Below, piece after piece: positions 1 through 6,963 of a DNA stretch of 29,072 nucleotides; position 1 is the first letter of the stretch; each line of letters starts with the position of its first letter. The position numbers were made by a program, and so were the translations under genes. The stretch covers positions 1 to 29,072 of the forward strand of contig DEAT01000040.1 in assembly GCA_002348265.1 (NCBI GenBank), given 5' to 3'. Source of the stretch: Gemmatimonadales bacterium UBA2975. GTDB lineage: Bacteria; Gemmatimonadota; Gemmatimonadetes; Longimicrobiales; Gaopeijiaceae. The notes under the pieces were generated by a model. That model made no database searches, had not been told where the DNA came from, and saw only the letters and a program-made list of their open reading frames with translations.

Positions 1-1327
1 TCAAGAAGGTCGGGATCGCGACGCTGCCAAGTTTGCGGGAGCATCACTCGGAATTCTTACGGTCCTTGCAAGCACACTCAGTCTGGTTGGGATCGCGGTC
101 GCCCCAGTTCTAGTAAGCGCATTCTTTCCCCTGTGGAATTCGGAGACCCAGGAATTAACCGTTCTCCTAGTTCGAATTCTCTTTCCGATGACGGGACTCT
201 TCGTGATCTCCGCATGGGCCTTGGCGATCTTGAATAGTCATCGGACCTTTTTCATCTCTTTTGTGGCGCCAGTGTTCTGGAATCTGGCGATGATCGTCTC
301 GATGGTGGCTGGGTCGGTCTACTGGAACTTAGAAGGGCGCTCCTTGGTCGTGGCTTTGGCTTGGGGGGCGCTAGTCGGGGGAGCGGTCACCCTCGTCGTG
401 CAGATCCCGTTCTTATTCCGGCACGTGAGGGGAATGAATGCATCGTTAGGGAAAGGCGTAGCCGGTGTCCGCGAGGCGATCCGGAACTTTGTTCCAGTGG
501 TAAGCGCGCGTGGGATCGTCAACGTGAGTAGCTGGATCGATATGATCCTCGCTGGTAGGCTTTTACCCGGAGCGCTTGCTGTCATGGGCTATGCGCAGAC
601 ACTGAGCAATCTACCCGTTTCGCTCTTCGGAACCGGCGTTGCAGCCGCCGAGCTCCCAGAGCTATCTCGGATGCGACCCCAAGACCGCACTGCTTTAGCT
701 GAGCGCGTGTCTGAATCACTCCAGCGGGCTCTCTTCTTTCTCGTTCCATCTGCTATTGTTTATCTCGCGATGGGGGATCTCATCGTAGGTGCTCTTTACC
801 AGACGGGAGCCTTCGGTGAAGCGCAGACCCTGGTTACTTGGTCAGTCCTTTCAATGTATGCGCTAGGAATTCCCGCATCAGCCTCGTCCCGAGTACTTTC
901 TTCTGCATTCTACGCGTTACGCGATACGCGCACACCCGCTAAGATGGCGTACTTGAGGGTGTTCATCTCCGTTGGCGTTGGGATTCTGGCCATGTTTCCC
1001 GCTGATCAGCTAGGGTTCTCAACCCTACGCTTGGGGGCGGCGGGTCTTGCATTCGGTTCCAGTTCAGGAGCTTGGGTTGAGTATGTAATGCTGCGACGCT
1101 CGTTGAATCGCAGTATAGGCCAGCACGGTGTTGCTCGCGGATTAGTGCTGCGGCTGTTACTAGCCGCAGCTCTTGCAGCCATGGCCGGAGTCGTGGTCCA
1201 GTCGTTGCTGCCCGCGTGGCACCCAGCCCTAACGGCCTGTGTTGCACTGTTGCCATTCGGGCTCACTTACGTCGGTTTAACGATCAGCTTGGGCTTTAAG
1301 ATCCCAATCAGAACATCGAGGCAGTAA
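1..1327 (+). CDS. murJ: Lipid II flippase MurJ (5'-truncated by window edge)
   Basis: MurJ flips the peptidoglycan precursor lipid II across the inner membrane (MOP/MVF superfamily). The reading frame is open from base 2 through the left edge, so the true start lies upstream and about 440 residues are visible. Diagnostic is the family segment 'RILFP' followed by 'MTGLFVISAWALAILNSHR' (about codons at 170-245), the usual MurJ stretch of Arg-Ile-Phe-Pro then a helix ending in Leu-Asn-x-x-x-x-Phe. At least eight strongly hydrophobic helices follow, with the conserved 'FYALRDTRTPAKMA' cytoplasmic loop near bases 910-950. An ATG at 188 could be mistaken for the start, but the conserved family sequence runs upstream of it. 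The stop is one base before uvrC, so the two are probably co-transcribed. The family call is secure; the missing N-terminus is only an edge effect. Confidence 0.93.
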   Translation, partial: QEGRDRDAAKFAGASLGILTVLASTLSLVGIAVAPVLVSAFFPLWNSETQELTVLLVRILFPMTGLFVISAWALAILNSHRTFFISFVAPVFWNLAMIVSMVAGSVYWNLEGRSLVVALAWGALVGGAVTLVVQIPFLFRHVRGMNASLGKGVAGVREAIRNFVPVVSARGIVNVSSWIDMILAGRLLPGALAVMGYAQTLSNLPVSLFGTGVAAAELPELSRMRPQDRTALAERVSESLQRALFFLVPSAIVYLAMGDLIVGALYQTGAFGEAQTLVTWSVLSMYALGIPASASSRVLSSAFYALRDTRTPAKMAYLRVFISVGVGILAMFPADQLGFSTLRLGAAGLAFGSSSGAWVEYVMLRRSLNRSIGQHGVARGLVLRLLLAAALAAMAGVVVQSLLPAWHPALTACVALLPFGLTYVGLTISLGFKIPIRTSRQ

Positions 1328-1328
1328 G

Positions 1329-3152
1329 GTGCCTGTGACCGAGGACTTCCTCGCCAAATTGTCCAAAGAGCCGGGTGTCTACCTATTTCGAGATGATCGA
1401 AATGAGGTTTTGTATGTGGGTAAGGCAAATGTGTTACGCACCCGCGTCCGCAGTTACTTCCGCAGAAGGGAGGACCTGTCCCGAAAAAATCAGAGACTAG
1501 TGGGGCTTGTCTCTGATGTGGAGACGATTGTCGTTGGAAGTGAGAGTGAGGCTCTCATACTCGAGGCGAATCTCATAAAGGAGCACCGTCCCCACTTTAA
1601 TATCCTACTTCGGGACGACAAGAAGTATCCGTACATCAAAGTCACAATTCAGGAGGCCTTCCCGCGGGTAGAAGTGACCCGGAGGGTGGTTAACGACGGG
1701 AGTCGATACTTCGGTCCGTTCACTTCAGTGGGTCCGATGCGCCAAGCTCTGGACTTGATCAAGCGCATGTATACGGTCCGATCGTGCCGGTATGATTTAC
1801 CTAGAGACACGCCGGAGAGGGCCTGTCTGGATTACCACATTGGTCGCTGTCTAGCACCCTGCGTCGGTCTTCAGGCCGAAACCTCGTATAGGGAAATGAT
1901 AAATGGAATCCTTCGAATTCTTGACGGCGATACGGAAGGCATACGTGCCGAAATTGAGGAGGAAATGCTAGACGCCTCTGCGAGTCTGAACTTTGAGCAG
2001 GCCGCAAAAATGCGAGATATCGTTAGTGGACTGGATAGCTTGGCCCAGGAGCAACGCGTGCATCGGGCTCAGGGAGGAAGCTTTGATGTAGTTGCAGTGG
2101 CGAGAGACGGAGAACTCGGTGCAGGCGTCGTTCTGAAGATCCGCTCCGGGTTGCTCTTGGGACGGGAAGCGCAACGTTTCGAGAAGGTCAGAGAGGAATC
2201 AGATGCCACCCTGATAAGCTCGTTGGTATCGAGGCACTATCTCAGTGCGGGTGACCTCGGGTTGGAAGACCTTCCGGAGTACGTGCTTCTGTCAGAAGGA
2301 TTTGAGGACCGATCCCTGCTCCAAGACATTCTAACGGGAGCTGCAAAGCGTCGCGTACGAGTCCTGGTCCCTCGACGAGGAGAAAAGGCTCGACTAATCG
2401 AATTGGCGGAGCAGAACGCTCGGCAGGTGCTAGAAGACAGTGCCATAGAGTTACACGCTTCTGATCGGGCAGAGGAAGCACTCTTCAGGCTTCAGGATGA
2501 ATTGGGTCTTAAAGTTGTACCGAGGCTTATGGTCTGTTTCGACATATCACACACCCAGGGGACTGAGGTGGTGGGTAGCGCGGTCGTTTTCCAAAATGGA
2601 GAGCCGAGGAAAGGGCTGTATCGTCATATGCGTGTGAAGGGGGACTGGGGGAATGACGATTATCGGTCTATGGCGGAGGTGGTGGGACGTTACTTCCGTA
2701 GATTGGAAGAAGAGGGAGGCCCGATCCCTGACTTGGCAGTCATCGATGGTGGCAAAGGACAATTGTCCGCATCGGTGGAAGCCCTGGGCGCTCAAGGTAT
2801 GTCAGACGTGACCGTTATTGCTTTAGCTAAGAAAAATGAGGAAGTGTTCCTCCCGGGGCGCGGGGATCCCGTCAGATTAGACCGACGCCACAGAGCGCTC
2901 CATCTGCTGCAAAGGATACGGGATGAAGCCCACCGCTTCGCCGTGCGATACAACCGAAAGCTCCGCACTAAGCGGACGCTTCGTTCGGAATTGGGAGAGA
3001 TCCCAGGAGTGGGACCGAAGCGCCAGCAACTATTGTTGAAGCGGTTCGGGTCACTCCGGGGAGTTAAGGCGGCTACACGAGAGGAAATAAGTCGAATCCC
3101 AGGTGTCTCAGAAGCGTTGGCTAGCCGCATCCTGACCTACCTAGGGAGGTGA
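1329..3152 (+). CDS. uvrC: Excinuclease ABC subunit C (UvrC)
   Basis: UvrC is the dual-incision nuclease of nucleotide excision repair, acting with UvrA and UvrB on damaged DNA. It is 607 residues, normal for the family. In order: GIY-YIG nuclease at about 15-95 (GVYLF at 16, YVG at 29); four cysteines at 153, 166, 174 and 178, spaced like the iron-sulfur ligands of E. coli UvrC; a UVR (UvrB-binding) motif at about 205-240; the RNase H-like endonuclease domain at about 400-545 with candidate catalytic D405 (CFDISH), D473 (DGGKGQL) and H535 (RDEAHRF); and a tandem helix-hairpin-helix at about 552-606. The start is a GTG one base after the murJ stop, with no other good start nearby, so translation is probably coupled to murJ. 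No truncation or missing key residue is seen. Confidence 0.97.
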   Translation: MPVTEDFLAKLSKEPGVYLFRDDRNEVLYVGKANVLRTRVRSYFRRREDLSRKNQRLVGLVSDVETIVVGSESEALILEANLIKEHRPHFNILLRDDKKYPYIKVTIQEAFPRVEVTRRVVNDGSRYFGPFTSVGPMRQALDLIKRMYTVRSCRYDLPRDTPERACLDYHIGRCLAPCVGLQAETSYREMINGILRILDGDTEGIRAEIEEEMLDASASLNFEQAAKMRDIVSGLDSLAQEQRVHRAQGGSFDVVAVARDGELGAGVVLKIRSGLLLGREAQRFEKVREESDATLISSLVSRHYLSAGDLGLEDLPEYVLLSEGFEDRSLLQDILTGAAKRRVRVLVPRRGEKARLIELAEQNARQVLEDSAIELHASDRAEEALFRLQDELGLKVVPRLMVCFDISHTQGTEVVGSAVVFQNGEPRKGLYRHMRVKGDWGNDDYRSMAEVVGRYFRRLEEEGGPIPDLAVIDGGKGQLSASVEALGAQGMSDVTVIALAKKNEEVFLPGRGDPVRLDRRHRALHLLQRIRDEAHRFAVRYNRKLRTKRTLRSELGEIPGVGPKRQQLLLKRFGSLRGVKAATREEISRIPGVSEALASRILTYLGR

Positions 3153-3164
3153 GAATCTATAGGG

Positions 3165-3195
3165 TTGAAACGATACGGTTCCTTTAGCGTAGAAT
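3165..3195 (+). promoter_or_regulatory. Possible sigma-70-like promoter before the first TPR gene
   Basis: TTGAAA at 3165-3170 and TAGAAT at 3190-3195 resemble -35 and -10 boxes, but the 19-base spacer is longer than ideal. It lies just after uvrC and about 90 bases before the chosen start at 3289. Suggestive only. Confidence 0.3.
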
Positions 3196-3288
3196 TTCGG
3201 GATGGGTGGGGTGCCCGTCGGATACACGTGGTGGGTGCTTTTTAGCTCCTTTTCTGTCGATAGCGGCTGCATTCTGCAGGAGGTCCCA

Positions 3289-4704
3289 ATGAATGAACTC
3301 CGAGTGAGAGATTTCGGGCTGTTTTTAATCTCTGTTTTCAGTCTGGTTATAGCAGGATGTGCGTCTGCCAGCGGCGGTGAGGGCATGTCGAGAATCAGCG
3401 GTGGGGCAGCTGGTCTAAACCCTCGAAACACTGACAATACAAGAGCCGCTGAAGATGCAATCGAAGCAGCGCAGGATGCGGTTGTACCGAATGAAGCGGA
3501 AGAGCTATACGCTCAAGCGCGGGAGTTGGCAGAGGCGGCAATTCGAGCGGATACGCTCAATCCTTTGGCTTATCGACTAGCCGGTATCGCTTCGATCGGC
3601 ACTGAGGACTATGTGGATGCGGGAGCATACCTGGAAAAGGCCATTGAGTTACGTCCTTTATACGAATTCGAGCTGGTGGCCGTGCGCGAGCAGGCTTGGA
3701 TGGATCTGTACCAACGGGGGACACCCTATGTGCAAACGGGTGACTATGAGACCGCAACACAGTACTTCGAATGGGCGAATGACATATATCAAGGCCGGCC
3801 CGAGGCAAATGTGATTTTGGGCCAGATCTATGCCCAACTTCGTGACCACGATGCCGCTATAGCAAACCTCAACACAGCTATAGCATTTGCCGGATCAGAG
3901 ACAATGCTACAGGCAGACTCGGTGACGGCTAGTTCTTGGAAAGAGCAACTCCAGCCACTTCCGTTACTTCGAGCTCAAGTGTTTGCCGATGCGGGACGCT
4001 TCGAGCAAGCCGTTGGGACGTATCGTCAGCTGTCCGCGGCTGATCCTACTGATGTGGAATTGAAGCGGGGACTCGCGGCGATCCTCATGGAGATCGGAGA
4101 GGAAGCGGAAGCCACGGCTGTATATATCGATATGCTCGAGATGTCTGGACTAGACTCGGAGGTTCTGTTTTCTGTCGGGGTTGGCTTTTATCAGTCCAGC
4201 GATTATTCGAGGGCAGCGGAAGCGTTCGGTAAGGCCGCTGGAGCTAGCGTTAACGACCGCGATGCGATCGAAATGTGGGCGCGGTCATTGCAGTTAGACT
4301 CCGCTTACAGTGCTATCCCAGCTGTTGCTGAGCGATGGATAGGGCTCGATCCAAACGGTCAAAATGCTTGGCTGATTCTTGCACAAGCCGCAAACCAAAA
4401 CGGTGACGTTGAAACTACTCAAGAGGTGATTTCAGCTGTGGAAAACCTCTCATTTATCGTCAGCGACCTGCAGCTTCGGAGATTTGGAAATGGAGGCGCG
4501 GAGGTAAGGGGATCACTGGTAAACAAGACCCTAGAAGAAGGGGATGCTATTAATCTGCGGTTCATCTTTTACGCCGACGACGGAACACCGGTTGGATCCG
4601 TAGTTAAAACAATGACTGCGGAGCAGGTTGATATGACCCAGGTCTTTAATCTTCAGTTCGACTCAGCGGAACAAGTCGGTGGCTATGGTTATACACCGGG
4701 TTGA
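3289..4704 (+). CDS. TPR-repeat lipoprotein with C-terminal FxLYD-like domain (paralog 1)
   Basis: A predicted exported lipoprotein of 471 residues; exact function unknown. The ATG at 3289 is chosen because AGGAGG (3278-3283) sits five bases upstream and the protein then opens with a signal peptide ending in the lipobox VIAGC (Cys24). An in-frame ATG at 3202 would put 29 non-signal residues in front. The mature part is helical and TPR-like, with several repeats of the form A-x-Y-L-x-x-A-I-x-L-x-P and G-D-Y-E-x-A. The last roughly 85 residues form a beta-rich module (FGNGGAEVRGSLVNK, then FIFYADDGTPVGS) resembling the FxLYD domain. It is a close paralog of the gene at 5418: over a block of about 90 residues near the C-terminal TPRs I count about 60% identity by eye. 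Its C-terminus is slightly shorter (ends GYGYTPG). TPR proteins of this kind usually scaffold envelope complexes; that role is inference. Confidence 0.85.
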   Translation: MNELRVRDFGLFLISVFSLVIAGCASASGGEGMSRISGGAAGLNPRNTDNTRAAEDAIEAAQDAVVPNEAEELYAQARELAEAAIRADTLNPLAYRLAGIASIGTEDYVDAGAYLEKAIELRPLYEFELVAVREQAWMDLYQRGTPYVQTGDYETATQYFEWANDIYQGRPEANVILGQIYAQLRDHDAAIANLNTAIAFAGSETMLQADSVTASSWKEQLQPLPLLRAQVFADAGRFEQAVGTYRQLSAADPTDVELKRGLAAILMEIGEEAEATAVYIDMLEMSGLDSEVLFSVGVGFYQSSDYSRAAEAFGKAAGASVNDRDAIEMWARSLQLDSAYSAIPAVAERWIGLDPNGQNAWLILAQAANQNGDVETTQEVISAVENLSFIVSDLQLRRFGNGGAEVRGSLVNKTLEEGDAINLRFIFYADDGTPVGSVVKTMTAEQVDMTQVFNLQFDSAEQVGGYGYTPG

Positions 4705-4767
4705 TCGAGTATGAAACACGGGGAGAATTTGGAACTCCTCATTCGGTTGCGGCGCTTTTGATAAATG

Positions 4768-4795
4768 TTGACCGTCCTTGAGTCCGAGCTAGATT
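4768..4795 (+). promoter_or_regulatory. Promoter for tRNA-Gly
   Basis: TTGACC (4768-4773), a 16-base spacer, then TAGATT (4790-4795). Transcription would start near 4802, six bases before the tRNA 5' end at 4808, as expected for a tRNA promoter. Confidence 0.55.
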
Positions 4796-4807
4796 TTCCG
4801 AGCTTCC

Positions 4808-4880
4808 GCGGGAGTAGCTCAGTTGGTAGAGCATCAGCTTCCCAAGCTGAGGGTCGCCGGTTCGAGCCCGGTCTCCCGCT
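4808..4880 (+). tRNA. tRNA-Gly (anticodon CCC)
   Basis: A complete cloverleaf of 73 bases. The acceptor GCGGGAG (4808-4814) pairs with CTCCCGC (4873-4879), and the discriminator base is T, as in bacterial tRNA-Gly. The D-arm reads AGCTCAGTTGGTAGAGC. The anticodon stem TCAGC/GCTGA encloses the seven-base loop TTCCCAA, giving anticodon CCC, which reads GGG. The T-loop is TTCGAGC. The 3' CCA is not encoded. It lies between two paralogous TPR genes and has its own promoter-like sequence. Confidence 0.95.
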
Positions 4881-4989
4881 CTAAGCTCGATAGGACCCGA
4901 TTGAGCGCTTGCGCTGGGTCGGACGTATCAGGGATGGGCTCGTAGGCACCAAAGATGAAGCAGACTTTTGATCTCGAGGGAGCAGGGGC

Positions 4990-5214
4990 ATGTCAGAAAA
5001 TGATATAGTCAAGGTAAGGGTCCACGATGGCATAGTGGGACTAATTTACCTGATGTCTGTAGTCTTGGCCGACCAAGTGGGTGTCAGCTGGATCTATGTC
5101 GCCGTAGGGGTGGCTTTGCTTCAGATCGCAAGTCCGTTCACGAAATTTTGTCCAGTTTACACGATCCTGAATAAGATGATGCCGGACACGAAGGAGATTC
5201 AGGCAGGTCAATAG
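4990..5214 (+). CDS. DUF2892 (YgaP-type transmembrane domain) small membrane protein
   Basis: A 74-residue protein with two hydrophobic helices (about 13-30 and 33-48) followed by the DUF2892 signature S-P-F-T-x-F-C-P-V-Y-x-I-L (about residues 48-61). The same short membrane module anchors the rhodanese YgaP of E. coli and is common as a stand-alone protein of unknown function in the inner membrane. Here there is no rhodanese domain. The ATG at 4990 follows a purine-rich GAGGGAGCAGGGG. Its single Cys lies in the FCPVY motif. It stands alone between tRNA-Gly and the second TPR paralog, about 200 bases before the latter, so shared transcription is possible but unproven. Confidence 0.85.
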   Translation: MSENDIVKVRVHDGIVGLIYLMSVVLADQVGVSWIYVAVGVALLQIASPFTKFCPVYTILNKMMPDTKEIQAGQ

Positions 5215-5360
5215 GCATGGCTGAGAGAGCAGGGGTGCTGTTTAGCTTATGATGGTGACCGGTGTCCTTGATCAGAAAGCGCAGGCTCTTCACTTGCCGG
5301 CGTTATCCGCGACCCCAACTATGTCCCTCGGGATCAGACAGAATTGAGCGTTGGACCATA

Positions 5361-5389
5361 TTGATCGTTTGGCCGATCTCGACGAGAAT
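5361..5389 (+). promoter_or_regulatory. Possible promoter for second TPR paralog
   Basis: TTGATC (5361-5366), a 17-base spacer and GAGAAT (5384-5389) match the sigma-70 pattern at 4/6 in each box, 29 bases before the ATG at 5418. The rest of the 5215-5417 gap shows nothing I can name. Confidence 0.35.
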
Positions 5390-5417
5390 GACTCTTCACC
5401 CAAATGGAGCTCAGTAA

Positions 5418-6794
5418 ATGAAGAGGGTAGCAACCGGACTGGGATTACTAGCCTTCCTGATGTTGTTCGTGGGAGGGTCTTTGTCCGCACAAGTAGGGGA
5501 ACGCCCCCGTGACAGTGATTACACTGAAGACGCTGAAGACGCTATCGAGGACGCAGAGGACACAGAGGATGCGGCTGAAAGAGAGGCCTACTACAGGATG
5601 GCTCTCCAGCACGCAGAGGCTGAAATCGCGGAGAACCCGAACAACCCACTCGGATATCGATTGGCAGCTCTAGCCTCACTAGGGCTGAGCCAGTACCAGG
5701 AAGCTGGTGCGTTCTTCGATAAGGCAAACGAGCTCTATCCTCTCTACGAACTCCAGGATCAGCCGCTTCGTCAGTCCACGTGGATCGATCTCTATAACCA
5801 AGCATCACCTTTGATAGGCGCTGGTGATTATGAAGGTGCGGTGGCGATCTTTGAGGATGCTCATGCAATCTTCAAAGAGCGCCCCGAAATCATGATCACA
5901 GTCGCGCAGCTCTATGGCTCACTCGGCGACTATACGAGATCGCTTGATTTCATGGAGCAGGTAGATGGATTTATGTCGTCTGAGACTGCAGCGGTAGCCG
6001 ATTCCGCGACGATGGCTGGCTGGCAGGAGCAGGCATCTGTACTTCCATTGCTCAGAGCGCAGGTTTTAGCAGCGGATGCTCAATACGACGCTGCAGCAGA
6101 GGCCTATCGTGTCTTGATGGTCGCAGAGCCCGACAACCCGAATCACCTTAGAGGCTTGGCGCAGGTTCTTATGGAAGGTGAACGGGAGGAAGAGGCCTTA
6201 GAGGTTTATCTTGACTTGCTTGAGCAACCCGGTCTCGACGGCGAGACGATTTTCGCTATTGGGGTTGGCTTCTATAACGCAGACGACTATGTGAATGCTG
6301 CCGCGGCCTTTGGGAAAGCGGCTGACCTCAACCGGACAGATAGAGATGCGGTGGAGATGTGGGCGCGTTCTCTCAATTTGGACTCAGCGTACGCAGCAAT
6401 TCCGGCTGTCGCTGAGCGGTGGGCCGAGTTGGATCCATACAACCAAAACAGTTGGATAATGCTGGCTCAAGCAGCCAACCGAGAAGACAACGCAGAAGCT
6501 ACACAGGAAGCTATGAACGCGGCTTCAGCACTTGAAGTCAGTCTAGATGGGTTCCAGATGCAAAGGTTTCCAAGGGGTGGAGCTAGAGTTTCGGGGTCGG
6601 TCACGAACAAGGTCTTGGAGGAAGGGACCACAGTTAACGTAGTGTTTACCTTCTACGGTGATGGTGACGTGCCGTTAGGAACCGTTGCGGCGTCAGTGAA
6701 CGTCGGGGCTGCTGATATGTCAGAATTTATCGATGCCCAATTCGATTCAGCGGAAATGGTGTGGGGTTATACGTACGAGTTAACGATAGGGTGA
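5418..6794 (+). CDS. Exported TPR-repeat protein with C-terminal FxLYD-like domain (paralog 2)
   Basis: A 458-residue predicted periplasmic or secreted protein. It opens with a signal peptide (MKR, then a hydrophobic core) with a likely signal peptidase I cut after LSA (about residue 24) and no lipobox, unlike its paralog at 3289, which is a lipoprotein. A short, highly acidic segment of Glu, Asp and Ala follows (about 30-58). TPR-like helical repeats then run to about residue 365, and the C-terminal roughly 85 residues form a beta-rich FxLYD-like module (MQRFPRGGARVSGSVTNK, then FTFYGDGDVPLGT). Segments such as EMWARSL, LDSAYAAIPAVAERW and LAQAAN are shared nearly unchanged with paralog 1, so the pair arose by duplication. 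The ATG at 5418 is preceded by GGAG at 5406-5409. The function is unknown; scaffold or assembly roles are inference. Confidence 0.87.
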   Translation: MKRVATGLGLLAFLMLFVGGSLSAQVGERPRDSDYTEDAEDAIEDAEDTEDAAEREAYYRMALQHAEAEIAENPNNPLGYRLAALASLGLSQYQEAGAFFDKANELYPLYELQDQPLRQSTWIDLYNQASPLIGAGDYEGAVAIFEDAHAIFKERPEIMITVAQLYGSLGDYTRSLDFMEQVDGFMSSETAAVADSATMAGWQEQASVLPLLRAQVLAADAQYDAAAEAYRVLMVAEPDNPNHLRGLAQVLMEGEREEEALEVYLDLLEQPGLDGETIFAIGVGFYNADDYVNAAAAFGKAADLNRTDRDAVEMWARSLNLDSAYAAIPAVAERWAELDPYNQNSWIMLAQAANREDNAEATQEAMNAASALEVSLDGFQMQRFPRGGARVSGSVTNKVLEEGTTVNVVFTFYGDGDVPLGTVAASVNVGAADMSEFIDAQFDSAEMVWGYTYELTIG

Positions 6795-6834
6795 AGGAAA
6801 GTCCTCTGATCATCACTTGATGCGTAACTTCATT

Positions 6835-6875
6835 GCCCCGGCGAGGCCCTCATTGCCTGGCCGGGGCGTTTGGTT
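6835..6875 (+). terminator. Intrinsic terminator after TPR paralog 2
   Basis: GCCCCGGC (6835-6842) pairs perfectly with GCCGGGGC (6860-6867). Inside it AGGC (6844-6847) pairs with GCCT (6855-6858) around a seven-base loop. The hairpin is followed by GTTTGGTT, a modest T tract. It lies 40 bases after the stop and is the clearest terminator in the window. Confidence 0.8.
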
Positions 6876-6908
6876 ACGGATGTGCATAAAGCATAGGTTC
6901 GATAGGTT

Positions 6909-6937
6909 TTGGTCACTAACTGAGGCGCTGATATGAC
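6909..6937 (+). promoter_or_regulatory. Possible promoter for the antiporter gene
   Basis: TTGGTC (6909-6914), a 17-base spacer and TATGAC (6932-6937) lie between the terminator at 6835-6875 and the GTG at 6964. Transcription would start near 6943, just ahead of the AAGGAGG at 6945-6951. Confidence 0.35.
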
Positions 6938-6963
6938 GCGCACAAAGGAGGAGAGTCTCAGGA

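Noticed and set aside
4681..4760. Frameshift truncating the C-terminus of the first TPR paralog
   Set aside because: Compared with its paralog only two or three residues are missing, and the other frames downstream do not restore the homologous ending, so natural divergence is simpler.
4894..4920. GACCC...GGGTC hairpin after tRNA-Gly as a terminator
   Set aside because: Inner GCGC/GCGC pairing is possible, but there is no T tract.
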